From Exiguobacterium sp. SL-9 (lineage in GTDB: Bacteria; Bacillota; Bacilli; Exiguobacteriales; Exiguobacteriaceae): a DNA stretch of 64,000 nucleotides. The DNA lies in contig NZ_SJUO01000003.1 in NCBI RefSeq assembly GCF_004336985.1, forward strand, positions 1 to 64,000. Direction: 5' to 3'. The translations under genes and the position numbers were made by a program. Under the pieces are notes generated by a model that was not told the DNA's origin, made no database searches, and worked only from the letters and a program-made list of their open reading frames with translations. Shown here in pieces: positions 50,039 to 58,458 of the stretch; position 1 is the stretch's first letter; the number at the start of each line of letters is the position of its first letter.

Positions 50039-50768
50039 TTTTTTGGATGATTTAGCGGTATATCTCATGTCGAGCGGGAAGTCGGAAGATGAAGTGAAAG
50101 ACGTCGTCGAGGAGTTGAAAGACCACCTCGAGGAGGCGGAACGAGCGGGGAAAGGGGTGGACGATGTCGTCGGCCAGAGCCCGAAAGCCTACATGCAACA
50201 CCTCGGGAGCGAGATGGCGTTTGATGTGAAAGGATTCGTCAAAATCATCGCGACGCTCATCCCGAACGTCTTCGCCTACATCATCATTTCCAACTTCATA
50301 CAGGGAGAGATGACGTTCTCAACAATCCATTTGATCGGATTCCCGCTTGTGGCAATTCTATTTTTACTCGCCGTCTCACAAGCGTTCCGCAACATGTCGG
50401 TCCGCACTAAAGCGGGGAAACTCAAAAATGGTGTGACGTACATGGCGCTCGCCGCGATGCCGATGACGTTATTCCTCGGGTTGATGGTACTCGACATCTT
50501 CGTCGAGACCCCAACGATTGTGTTCGGTCCAACCGGTCAACTCGTATTATTCGGCCTTGCCGTCGTCACGTTGTTCATCGTCTCGGTGTGGACGAAGACA
50601 TGGATCAATGTGATTATCCCGATCCTCTTGTTTGGGCCGCAATTTGCGTTCGCCCAAACGAGCTTGCCGCTCGAACAACAATTGATTTTCTCGATGTTGA
50701 TTTTGTTCGTCGGGATGGGAATCTTTTTGTTCGTCTGGTGGAAAAAGAATCAAAACGAGCAGGTTTGA
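50013..50768 (+). CDS. HAAS-domain (DUF1700/DUF1129-like) membrane protein
   Basis: 251 residues: N-terminal helical HAAS domain (SKKSRDFLDDLAVYLMSSG...VVEELKDHLEEAERAGK, about 1-70) and five to six membrane helices. HAAS proteins are encoded next to PadR regulators in Bacillota and may sense membrane signals. ATG-50013 lies eight bases after GAGAGGGG; ATG-50007 is an alternative. Confidence 0.85.
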   Translation: MELSKKSRDFLDDLAVYLMSSGKSEDEVKDVVEELKDHLEEAERAGKGVDDVVGQSPKAYMQHLGSEMAFDVKGFVKIIATLIPNVFAYIIISNFIQGEMTFSTIHLIGFPLVAILFLLAVSQAFRNMSVRTKAGKLKNGVTYMALAAMPMTLFLGLMVLDIFVETPTIVFGPTGQLVLFGLAVVTLFIVSVWTKTWINVIIPILLFGPQFAFAQTSLPLEQQLIFSMLILFVGMGIFLFVWWKKNQNEQV

Positions 50769-50940
50769 TGTTGGAACGCTTCGGGTTATTTGTCTTCTTG
50801 AGCCTTCCTGGGGGCTATCCCATGGTCGCAACCGGCAATCAATGAGACACGTCGTCCGAAAAAGCACCTACGTCTGCTTAGAGTGTAACGCGGCTGGGAA
50901 TAGGCAAATGTATGCCTAAAAGAGAAAGAAGGGATTCCCA

Positions 50941-51885
50941 TTGCCAGTCAATCCGACGATTCAATTTTACTTGAACCAGTTTCAAAATCAGCTCTCGACC
51001 ACATATGATCAATTGGATCCGTTCGAGTTAAGACGACAAGAAAATGCAATGATGACCCGGTTTCAACATAAAGAACACGTACATGACGTCGAAGAGCGCG
51101 TGATCGTGCTACCGGACCGGTCACTCCCAATCCGTATCTATCGTTCGAGTCGAACGCTTGCCCCGGCCCTCGTCTACTATCATGGGGGCGGATATGTCAC
51201 GGGGAGTCTCGACACCCATGACGCGATATGTCGGACGATCGCGAACGAGGCCGATTGTACCGTCATCTCGGTCGACTATCGACTTGCGCCTGAACATAAA
51301 TTCCCGACGGCCGTCTACGATAGTTATGAGGCGCTCATTTGGATTGCGGATCACGCATCGGAACTCCAGATTGACGCCGAACGTCTCGCGGTCGGCGGAG
51401 ACAGCGCCGGCGGTACACTCGCCACGGTCAGTGCCTTGATGGCGATCGAGCGAGGACGTCCGCTCGCCATGCATCAGCTGCTGTTTTACCCGGTTACCGG
51501 GACCGAGGAGAACTTGCCGCTGTCATTGATTGATTACGCGAACGGTTATCTGCTCGATGAAGGGCTCATCCGGTGGTTCCGACAACAATACTTCCATGAT
51601 GAGTCGGAATTGATGCATCCGTACGCCTCGCCGATTTTTTCGAAACATTTGGGGGAACTTCCGCCGACGACATTGTTGACGGCCGAGTACGATCCGCTCC
51701 GCGACCTCGGACGTGCGTACGCCAACAAATTGATCAGCCTCGGTGTTCCGGTGACATATCAAAATTACGATGGCTTGATTCACGGCTTCGTCAACTATTA
51801 CACGTACGTCCCGGAAGCGAGACGAGCCGTCAAAGAAGCGGCTCATACGCTCAGAACGGCATTCATGAAAAAAACTCGCCCGTGA
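50941..51885 (+). CDS. Alpha/beta hydrolase, hormone-sensitive-lipase type esterase
   Basis: 314 residues: oxyanion-hole motif YYHGGGY (about 80-86), nucleophile GDSAGGT (Ser near 152), Asp in TAEYDPLRD (near 248) and His in IHGFVNYY (near 279). This is the bacterial HSL family of small-ester carboxylesterases. TTG start seven bases after AGAAGGGA; no ATG nearby. Terminator overlaps the stop. Confidence 0.92.
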   Translation: MPVNPTIQFYLNQFQNQLSTTYDQLDPFELRRQENAMMTRFQHKEHVHDVEERVIVLPDRSLPIRIYRSSRTLAPALVYYHGGGYVTGSLDTHDAICRTIANEADCTVISVDYRLAPEHKFPTAVYDSYEALIWIADHASELQIDAERLAVGGDSAGGTLATVSALMAIERGRPLAMHQLLFYPVTGTEENLPLSLIDYANGYLLDEGLIRWFRQQYFHDESELMHPYASPIFSKHLGELPPTTLLTAEYDPLRDLGRAYANKLISLGVPVTYQNYDGLIHGFVNYYTYVPEARRAVKEAAHTLRTAFMKKTRP

Positions 51886-51898
51886 GGCGAGTTTTTTT
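51871..51898 (+). terminator. Intrinsic terminator of the esterase gene
   Basis: Stem AACTCGCC/GGCGAGTT with CGTGA loop (containing the TGA stop) and seven T. Confidence 0.88.
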
Positions 51899-51956
51899 CA
51901 TGCTGTCGATAGGCTTGGGAAACGGCCACCGTTTGGGAAGAGGCTCACTCCCTGTT

Positions 51957-51985
51957 TTGAACTTCTCGGCCCATTCCTGTACATT
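51957..51985 (+). promoter_or_regulatory. SigA-type promoter of the HAD hydrolase gene
   Basis: TTGAAC (51957-51962), 17-base spacer, TACATT (51980-51985), 27 bases before the start codon. Confidence 0.6.
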
Positions 51986-52011
51986 AGAGGCAGAGAGGGG
52001 TAATACAGATT

Positions 52012-52722
52012 ATGAAACGATATGAAGCGATTTTATTCGATGTCGACGATACGTTGTTAGACTTTAAACAGAGCGAGCACGTCGCCTTGAAGCAGTTGCT
52101 CGCTGCGCATAACGTTCGGATGACCGATGAATTGAAACAACAGTATGTGACGATCAATAACGGATTGTGGCGCGCGTTCGAGCGTGGCGAGGTCGGGCGG
52201 GAAGACGTCTTGATGGGCCGGCATACGCAACTGTTCGATACGCTCGGCATCACGATTGATGCACATGAAGTCGAACAGCGCTATCGCGACCATTTACACG
52301 CCGGTGTGCACATCATCGATGGGGCACTCGAACTCGTCCAAACGCTCAGTGAACAGTATCCGCTCTATATCGTCACGAACGGGGTGACGGAGACGCAGTT
52401 CAAGCGACTCGAAGCCTCGGGACTGCTCCCTTACTTCCAGGACGTGTTCGTCTCGGACGCGACCGGTTCGCAAAAGCCGATGAAGCCATTTTTCGACTAT
52501 GTATTTGACCGGGTGCCGAACGTGGCACCAGAACGTGGACTCATCGTCGGGGACTCGTTGACGGCAGATATCGCCGGCGGGCGCATGTATGGGCTCGACA
52601 CGTGTTGGTATAATCCGCACGAGGTTGCGGCGTCGGTCGAGACGACGTATGAGATTCAAGACTTGCACGAGTTGAAGTCGATTTTGTCAGGCTCAGCGGT
52701 CGATAAAGTGGGGCGGCAGTGA
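52012..52722 (+). CDS. HAD hydrolase, YjjG-type pyrimidine nucleotidase
   Basis: 236 residues: HAD motif I DVDDTLLDF (nucleophile Asp near 10), motif II YIVTNGVTET, motif III QKPMKPFFDYV and motif IV IVGDSLTADIAGG. Length and cap domain fit noncanonical pyrimidine nucleotidases (YjjG/YfnB). Its 3' end overlaps the convergent NUDIX gene by 30 bases. Confidence 0.9.
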   Translation: MKRYEAILFDVDDTLLDFKQSEHVALKQLLAAHNVRMTDELKQQYVTINNGLWRAFERGEVGREDVLMGRHTQLFDTLGITIDAHEVEQRYRDHLHAGVHIIDGALELVQTLSEQYPLYIVTNGVTETQFKRLEASGLLPYFQDVFVSDATGSQKPMKPFFDYVFDRVPNVAPERGLIVGDSLTADIAGGRMYGLDTCWYNPHEVAASVETTYEIQDLHELKSILSGSAVDKVGRQ

Positions 52723-53139
52723 TTGCGGTAACGCATAGAGCGTCTCCGGGAAGAGTTTCAAATCACGGAGCGCGTCAAGCGGCTGCCAACGATAGATGAG
52801 GTGATCCCCTTCCGGTCCGTGGAAGTCTCCACGCCGGAGCGGGAGGTCACCCGTTACATAAAAGTACATGCCGATCTCATGCACCGTGCGCTCCAAATAC
52901 GTGAAGAAGTTTTCGGAGACGAAAGCGAACGTCGTTCCCGTCAATGTCGCTTCGAGTTCTTCTTGTAGCTCACGCGTCAAGGCGAGCTCGGCCTCTTCGC
53001 CGATGCCGACGCGGCCGCCCGGTAACGCCCAAAAGTCATCGTTCACATTCCGATGAACGAGCAAATGGCCGTCCTGGACCCAGATGCCGGCGACGCGATA
53101 ATTGAACGTGCCGTGCGCGGTCGGAAATACGATATCCAT
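52693..53139 (-). CDS. NUDIX hydrolase
   Basis: 148 residues with the Nudix box GGRVGIGEEAELALTRELQEEL (about 41-62). The start at 53139 follows GGAG by eight bases. N-terminal VAGIWVQDGHLLVHRNVND is typical of MutT-like ADP-ribose or nucleotide hydrolases. Convergent overlap with the YjjG-type gene. Confidence 0.92.
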   Translation of the reverse strand: MDIVFPTAHGTFNYRVAGIWVQDGHLLVHRNVNDDFWALPGGRVGIGEEAELALTRELQEELEATLTGTTFAFVSENFFTYLERTVHEIGMYFYVTGDLPLRRGDFHGPEGDHLIYRWQPLDALRDLKLFPETLYALPQSLPPHFIDR

Positions 53140-53192
53140 TTTCATCACTCCATTCCTTAAACTACAACCAGTATACGCCAAGGAGGCCGATC

Positions 53193-53795
53193 ATGTTTCA
53201 ATCACATGCAGTCTATGAAGGAGAAGATTTTCGGGACGAGACGCTCCGTGACGTCCAACTCACCCAGACGACGTTCGAGAACTGTCGCTTCACCTATATC
53301 GATGCGACCGAGTGCGAGACCGAACAGTGCCGATTCATCAACTGTGACTTCACCGATTCGAAGTGGAACGCCTCACGCCACAGTGGCAGCTCGTTTTTGA
53401 ATTGTCAATTCAACGGGGCGAATCTGTTTTTGAGCGAATTCGACCAATGCAAGATGACGGGTTCGTCGTTTGAGTCATGCACGTTCGAAGGGGTCGTCGT
53501 GCGTGAGGGGGATTGGTCGTTCGTCAATCTGCGTCACGCCCCGCTCCGGAAAATGGATTGGTCCGGTGTCCGATTGACCGAGGCCGATTTATACGGTGCG
53601 GATTTGAAAGAATCACGCTGGACGAACGCCGTCTTGTCCCGCGCCGTCTTGCAACACGCCGACTGCACCGGTGCCGATTTTGTAGGGGCCGAGATGGATG
53701 GGGTCGATTTCTCGGACGTCATTTTGAAACAAGCGACGCTTGACGTCATGCAGGCCGTCCAAGTCGCCCGCTCGCTCGGGGCGAACGTCATATGA
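53193..53795 (+). CDS. Pentapeptide repeat protein, Qnr/MfpA-like
   Basis: 200 residues formed mainly of A(D/N)LxX-type pentapeptide repeats that fold into a right-handed four-sided helix: FENCRFTYID, NCDFTDSKW, NCQFNGANLF, SSFESCTFEG, LTEADLYGADL, ADCTGADFVGAEMDGVDF. A central break near WSFVNLRHAPLRKMDW resembles the loop region of Qnr proteins, which protect DNA gyrase from quinolones. Length is close to Qnr. Four-base overlap (ATGA) with the ANT(6)-like gene behind. Confidence 0.85.
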   Translation: MFQSHAVYEGEDFRDETLRDVQLTQTTFENCRFTYIDATECETEQCRFINCDFTDSKWNASRHSGSSFLNCQFNGANLFLSEFDQCKMTGSSFESCTFEGVVVREGDWSFVNLRHAPLRKMDWSGVRLTEADLYGADLKESRWTNAVLSRAVLQHADCTGADFVGAEMDGVDFSDVILKQATLDVMQAVQVARSLGANVI

Positions 53796-54631
53796 CCAAT
53801 GAGCACGTGCTCGAGTACTTGACGTCCTTAGCCGAGGGGCGAGACGACATCCGTGTTCTTGTTCTAAATGGGTCGCTCGTTAATCCGAACGTGTCGACGG
53901 ACCGTTTTCAAGACGTCGATGTCACCTGTTTCGTCGACGACGTGACCGCGTTTATCGAGGACCGGTCATGGATGGCGCCGCTTGGGGACGTGTTGATCAT
54001 GCAGACGCCAGATGAAGTGCCCGCTCAATCCGTATACGAATGTTTCGCGTTCCTCGTGCAGTTTGCAGCCGGACATCGCGTCGATTTGACCGTCCGTCCT
54101 ATGCGTGACGTGCAGGCGATGATTCATGAAGATTCACTCAGTCTCGTCCTCATCGATAAAGACGAGATTGCCGGTCAACCGATCCCATCTGATGACACGT
54201 ACCGCATCAGACGACCGAGCCGATTCGACTATGAGCAGTGTTGGAACGAGTTTTGGTGGGTGTCGCTTTACGTCGTCAAAGGTATCAAGCGGGGTCAACG
54301 GTTATACGCTTTTGACCATGTGACGATCATGCGGACGATGCTCCGGCAGATGCTCGCGTGGGACGTCGGCTTTGCGACAAACTTTACGGCGAACGGAGGA
54401 AAGTCCGGGGATGGTCTGAAGAGGCATTTGGCTCCAGGAGTATGGCAGACTTATCTTGATACATACACTTTGGTCGAAGTGACAGCGATGGAAACGGCAC
54501 ATGCAGCATTGGTGGAACAATTTGAACGTGTCAGTCGTCGCGTGGCTGAACGAGCCGGATATCCGTTTGCGGAGATGGAAGCCCGACGAATTCGTGACGC
54601 TTTTTCGACGCTTTGGTACTCAAACGATTAG
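53792..54631 (+). CDS. ANT(6)-like aminoglycoside 6-adenylyltransferase
   Basis: 279 residues of the AadK/ANT(6) family, which adenylylates streptomycin at position 6. The nucleotidyltransferase motif GSLVN..TDRFQDVDVTCFVDD (about 27-49) contains Gly-Ser and the catalytic Asp pair; LVQFAAGHRVDLTV provides the third Asp, and KGIKRGQ.LYAFDH matches the family. Start overlaps the pentapeptide gene stop. Slightly shorter than AadK (284). Activity on streptomycin is not proven. Confidence 0.88.
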   Translation: MTNEHVLEYLTSLAEGRDDIRVLVLNGSLVNPNVSTDRFQDVDVTCFVDDVTAFIEDRSWMAPLGDVLIMQTPDEVPAQSVYECFAFLVQFAAGHRVDLTVRPMRDVQAMIHEDSLSLVLIDKDEIAGQPIPSDDTYRIRRPSRFDYEQCWNEFWWVSLYVVKGIKRGQRLYAFDHVTIMRTMLRQMLAWDVGFATNFTANGGKSGDGLKRHLAPGVWQTYLDTYTLVEVTAMETAHAALVEQFERVSRRVAERAGYPFAEMEARRIRDAFSTLWYSND

Positions 54632-54679
54632 TTTTTGGTTGAGTCGGGAAAAGCCCTTCTATAGAAGGGGGAATGACGC

Positions 54680-54832
54680 TTGAATCCGTATACGACGTTC
54701 ATCGCGCTCCTAGTGGGGAGTTTACTTTTATTTGTCGGCATCCGGACGAAGAAATGGCCAATTGTCGTCGTGGCCTTATTTCCGCTTGGACTCGTCGCAT
54801 TCAACATGTATTTGCTAATTACTGGACGCTAG
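54680..54832 (+). CDS. Small membrane protein, 50 residues
   Basis: TTG-started reading frame of 50 codons, seven bases after AGAAGGGGGA: two hydrophobic helices (about 6-20 and 28-46) separated by GIRTKKW. The ribosome binding site is part of a palindrome CCCTTCTATAGAAGGG (54654-54669), which could hide it in RNA. A perfect terminator begins at the stop codon. Not similar to anything I recognise. Confidence 0.6.
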   Translation: MNPYTTFIALLVGSLLLFVGIRTKKWPIVVVALFPLGLVAFNMYLLITGR

Positions 54833-54860
54833 AAGACTGTTTTTCCTCAGTCTTCTTTTT
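54831..54860 (+). terminator. Intrinsic terminator after the 50-residue gene
   Basis: 9-bp stem AGAAGACTG/CAGTCTTCT with eight-base loop and seven T. Confidence 0.88.
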
Positions 54861-55248
54861 TATATATCGATTTCACAAAAAATGCCGTCGGCAATAAGAT
54901 TCCAATTGCCGCTTCGAGCAAGGCGAATAACCGAGCCGGGCCAATCGGCAGCAAGTCGCCGAATCCAATTGACAGCAACGTGACTCCGCTAAAGTAGAGC
55001 AGGTTGCGCCAGCTTGGATCGACCGCGTTCATCGTCTCGAGTGACGTCACCAAGATGACGCCGTCACGTGACAGCGCGTAGTAAATCAAGGCGAACCCAA
55101 TCATGACGCCGAATAGGCTGACGAACAAATGGCTGAACAAACGCATGTCAAAACCGGTTTGTTTATACGTTTGGCGTCGAAAGAAAGTAAACACGTTCAA
55201 GCCGACGAATAACAGGGCAATCGTCAATAAAATGGAATTCACGCTCAT
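54847..55248 (-). CDS. Two-helix potassium-channel-like protein
   Basis: 133 residues: helices about 6-22, 37-60, a re-entrant pore segment and a final helix 105-125. The pore ends TLLSIGFGDLLP, a variant of the TVGYGD selectivity filter, characteristic of Ion_trans_2 proteins. No cytoplasmic RCK domain. Divergent from the Pel operon with 104 bases between starts. Channel activity is inferred. Confidence 0.85.
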   Translation of the reverse strand: MSVNSILLTIALLFVGLNVFTFFRRQTYKQTGFDMRLFSHLFVSLFGVMIGFALIYYALSRDGVILVTSLETMNAVDPSWRNLLYFSGVTLLSIGFGDLLPIGPARLFALLEAAIGILLPTAFFVKSIYKKED

Positions 55249-55352
55249 TTCTCCCTTCTGTGACAGTCTGTATGTTGTGTTTTCCCTGATTGTTCACCGT
55301 CAAACGGACCGAATCACACCAAGACGGATTCATTCAACGAGGAGGTGTCCGA

Positions 55353-56180
55353 GTGCGACGATGTTTAGTAGGCGGCCTATTGCTCATCTTCTTTTTAGGA
55401 GGATGTTCGACGAAAGAGCCGTTTGATTTTGATGAGATCCATTCTTATAAGATTTTTTACAATATGCCGACCGAGGCGATTATCGAAGACATGGCTCGTT
55501 ATGACCTCGTCATCATCGAACCGATTTGGTATACGCCGGAACAAATTGAGACAATCCGTTCAAACGGGACGAAAGTGCTCGGCTACATTAACGTGATGGA
55601 AGCAGACACATGGAATCGGGCGCTCATCGGTCAAATGGACAAAGACGATTTCTTCTATCGGAATGGGGAACGCATTTATTTTCCGAAATGGGATTCGTAT
55701 TTGACGGATATCAGCTCGGCCGACTTCCGTAAGATTTTAATTCGTGAGATTCAAAAACAAGTCATCAATAAGCACCTGGACGGAATTTTCCTCGACACGG
55801 TCGGTGATATCGATGATGTTCACCTCGACTATCCGGAAGACTTAGAAGAACAGCTGGCTGGACTCGAGGCTTTTTTACAAGCGATTGAAAAATCGTACCC
55901 GGGCGTCCCTGTCGTCCAAAACTGGGGCATCGAGACGCTTGAACGAACGAGTGCGCCTTATGTGGAAGGCTTCATGTGGGAAGGGTTTAATTACACGGAA
56001 ATCACGTCCGATTCTTGGTCGATGGAGATGCTCGATCGCATGAACGCGATTCAAGATAAATACGGCATCGCCGTCCTTACCGTCTCTGACCAAGAAGAAG
56101 CGACCAGTCGGGATATGGCCGAAACGAACGGCTTTATCCATTATCACGAACCAACATATTACAATACGTGGGATTTTTAG
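55353..56180 (+). CDS. Pel-locus glycoside hydrolase lipoprotein (PelA hydrolase-domain type)
   Basis: 275-residue lipoprotein: GTG start six bases after GGAGG, signal peptide ending LLLIFFLGGC, Cys-18. The mature part is a TIM-barrel alpha-1,4-polygalactosaminidase-like domain (GH114/GH166): YDLVIIEPIWY, VLGYINVMEADTWN, KHLDGIFLDTVGDID (acidic strand end) and APYVEGFMWEGFNY (second acidic site). In Pseudomonas PelA this hydrolase and the deacetylase form one protein; here they are two genes. Probably trims Pel at the cell surface. First gene of the Pel operon, 114 bases before pelD. Confidence 0.85.
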   Translation: MRRCLVGGLLLIFFLGGCSTKEPFDFDEIHSYKIFYNMPTEAIIEDMARYDLVIIEPIWYTPEQIETIRSNGTKVLGYINVMEADTWNRALIGQMDKDDFFYRNGERIYFPKWDSYLTDISSADFRKILIREIQKQVINKHLDGIFLDTVGDIDDVHLDYPEDLEEQLAGLEAFLQAIEKSYPGVPVVQNWGIETLERTSAPYVEGFMWEGFNYTEITSDSWSMEMLDRMNAIQDKYGIAVLTVSDQEEATSRDMAETNGFIHYHEPTYYNTWDF

Positions 56181-56203
56181 GGGTTGATTGGGGTAAGGGT
56201 AAA

Positions 56204-56252
56204 GTAATGGATTGCGTGAGCCTCGGGAACGGCAGTCGTGAATCCGCATTAC
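56204..56252 (+). other. Long imperfect hairpin between hydrolase gene and pelD
   Basis: GTAATG/CATTAC and GATT/AATC arms with a two-base bulge enclose about 27 bases, 43 bases before pelD. No T-run follows, so it is not a standard terminator. May affect mRNA stability or pelD translation. I could not match it to a known riboswitch. Confidence 0.3.
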
Positions 56253-56294
56253 ATGAAAAACTGAAAAGAGATTATCCATGAGGAGGGGATTATC

Positions 56295-57515
56295 ATGCTG
56301 TACGCTCAAGACCGTCCATGGCTCAAATGGGTCGAGATTCTCGTCGTGTTCGCGTTATTGATCGGAATCGATGTATTCTTCAGTCTAGGCACGATTCAAA
56401 ATGAGCTGAACTTGTTTTATGTGGCCGCTATCTTATTCGCCCTCAGGTACGGCACTATTTTCGGCGTAATCAGTTTCAGTATGTTGCTCCTCTATAAAGT
56501 GTTATACACCGGCTTAATAGGAGAGGATATCTTCCTGTTGTTCTACGATACAAACTCACTTCTTACACTGTTTTACTACTTCGCAATCACTGTCATCGTC
56601 GGGTTGTTCAGTACCTCATTTCGAGAGCGTTACGAAATCAGCCAGTTCCGCAACGAAGAACTGAAAGATGAAAATACGTATTTGAAAGAGACCGTCGATT
56701 TACTCAACACTTCGCAAACCACACTTCGTCAAAAATTACTTCAATCCGAGTATAGCTTGAACCAATTGTATGAACTCGCCGTATCGCTTGATTTACCACA
56801 TCCAGAATTGATTCGGAGCGAGACGATTCGCCTATTGAAAAAAACGTTCCTAGCGAGCGATGTGGCGATTTACCACGTCGACCGCTCCCAGAAATCGATG
56901 CGTCTCTTGATTCGCCAAACGGACAAGAAAGAGTTCCCACAAACGATTTTTCTCGATGAGGCATCAAGTATGTTTAAACGGTTTTTCCAAGTCCAAGAGA
57001 CGACGCTCCGTCAACTCGACGACGAGGATACGGACCCGATGCTACTCGCACCGATTATCGTGGACGGCACGACCCGTGAAGTCGTCGTCATCAAGCGGTT
57101 GCCGCTTCGAAAATTGACGACCGATGATTTGCACGTCCTCAATATCCTCTTCTCGTGGATCGGGACGCGCATTCAAAACGCCGAGAACCTGATTCGTAAA
57201 GAGCAGCACGAGAAGATGCATAAAGGCACTTCGTTTTATAAGAAAGAGGCGTTCACAGAACTTGTTGCGATCCAAGAACAGAAAAAAATTCACCATGGGC
57301 AGCCTTACATCGTGCTCGACTATCCGCTCGGGTATGAACCGGTCTCGCTCGAAAGTATCGAAGCAATCGTTCACTCCTACTTGCGAGAGATTGATGTCGT
57401 CGGGTATGACCCGGACGAGAATAAGTTGTTGCTCTTGCTTCCAGGTACGAATGAGGAGCACCGTCAACGGATCTATGACCGAATCGAAGGGATTTTGATT
57501 CAGAAAGGAGTGTGA
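56295..57515 (+). CDS. pelD: PelD, c-di-GMP receptor of Pel exopolysaccharide synthesis
   Basis: 406 residues. Four N-terminal membrane helices (about 12-105), a coiled coil (115-160), a GAF domain (165-300) and a C-terminal degenerate GGDEF domain. In the latter, an RxxD inhibitory-site motif is present as REID at 364-367, while the GGDEF signature is replaced by YDPDENK; the layout equals Pseudomonas PelD, whose RxxD binds c-di-GMP and which has no cyclase activity. So this PelD is probably a c-di-GMP receptor that turns on PelF/PelG. ATG after GAGGAGGGG; pelE follows by four bases. Confidence 0.92.
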   Translation: MLYAQDRPWLKWVEILVVFALLIGIDVFFSLGTIQNELNLFYVAAILFALRYGTIFGVISFSMLLLYKVLYTGLIGEDIFLLFYDTNSLLTLFYYFAITVIVGLFSTSFRERYEISQFRNEELKDENTYLKETVDLLNTSQTTLRQKLLQSEYSLNQLYELAVSLDLPHPELIRSETIRLLKKTFLASDVAIYHVDRSQKSMRLLIRQTDKKEFPQTIFLDEASSMFKRFFQVQETTLRQLDDEDTDPMLLAPIIVDGTTREVVVIKRLPLRKLTTDDLHVLNILFSWIGTRIQNAENLIRKEQHEKMHKGTSFYKKEAFTELVAIQEQKKIHHGQPYIVLDYPLGYEPVSLESIEAIVHSYLREIDVVGYDPDENKLLLLLPGTNEEHRQRIYDRIEGILIQKGV

Positions 57516-57519
57516 CGGC

Positions 57520-58458
57520 ATGGAATCTACTATTCGTCTCGGATTGATTGGGATTTATGTCGCTCACGCATTGCTCGCCTTCGTCCTGTTGATCGTGTTG
57601 AAACGAAAGATGAAAGCACCAGATTATGGCGTCGCAGTCGCGGCCCTCAGTTTTGGTTTGTTCTTGCCGTTTTTGGCTGAACTGGCCGTCTACGCGGTGT
57701 ATCGGCTCGCTGAACGGTTCGGTCGGAGCGGTCTGATTGAAGACTATGACGACTATATCGATTTCAAGGTCGTCAACTATGAACAAATACGCCACGAAGC
57801 GAATAGCAGCACCACTCTGTTACCGCTCACCGACGCCATCAACTCGAAAGACCCGGCCATTCGCAAACATTCGATTTTAACGCACGTCAACCAGTCGATT
57901 GACCAGCAAGGGAAGTATTTGCAGATGGGGCTTGAAAGCACGGATAGTGAGACCGTTCACTATGCCGCGGCGACGATGAACATCTTGATTGATCAATATG
58001 AACAAGAATTGAAGCTTGCGAAACGCGAATATGATTTGGGGAACCCAGAGACGATTCGCCGGCTTGCGACGATTTATAAACGTATGATTCATAGCGAACT
58101 CATCACGGAGGTCATGTTGAAAGACAAGCGAGGTGCCTGGCTCGAAGAATTGTTGAAAGCCAAAACACTTTATCCCCCCTCACCTTGGATTTATGAAGAT
58201 TTGAACGAGGTTTATTACACATTGGAACGTCCGAAAGAACAACTGAATAGTTTAAAGGAGTACGTCCATTATTTCCCGGAACGAATTGAGGCCCATCTCA
58301 TGCTCATCAATTACTATTATGAGCGTGAGCGTTGGAACGAAGTGAAGGCGGTCATGTTTATGATGCAGACCCAATTTTCGATTGAGGACGTACCGTACGA
58401 GTACCGACTGTTGTTTGAAGAATGGAGTGACACGACATCATGGAAAAGCGAACTGTAA
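57520..58458 (+). CDS. pelE: PelE, membrane TPR protein of the Pel complex
   Basis: 312 residues: two N-terminal membrane helices (about 7-27 and 38-60) and a helical, TPR-like cytoplasmic domain (LAKREYDLGNPETIRRLATIYKRMI; LNSLKEYVHYFPERIEAHLMLINYYY). PelE connects PelD with the synthase in the Pel inner-membrane complex. AAAGGAGTG precedes the ATG. The end overlaps pelA (deacetylase) by 19 bases. Confidence 0.87.
   Translation: MESTIRLGLIGIYVAHALLAFVLLIVLKRKMKAPDYGVAVAALSFGLFLPFLAELAVYAVYRLAERFGRSGLIEDYDDYIDFKVVNYEQIRHEANSSTTLLPLTDAINSKDPAIRKHSILTHVNQSIDQQGKYLQMGLESTDSETVHYAAATMNILIDQYEQELKLAKREYDLGNPETIRRLATIYKRMIHSELITEVMLKDKRGAWLEELLKAKTLYPPSPWIYEDLNEVYYTLERPKEQLNSLKEYVHYFPERIEAHLMLINYYYERERWNEVKAVMFMMQTQFSIEDVPYEYRLLFEEWSDTTSWKSEL

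Noticed and set aside
56181-56294. c-di-GMP (GEMM) riboswitch before pelD
   Set aside because: A c-di-GMP riboswitch would be attractive here, but the conserved GEMM-I blocks are missing; only an unclassified hairpin is present.
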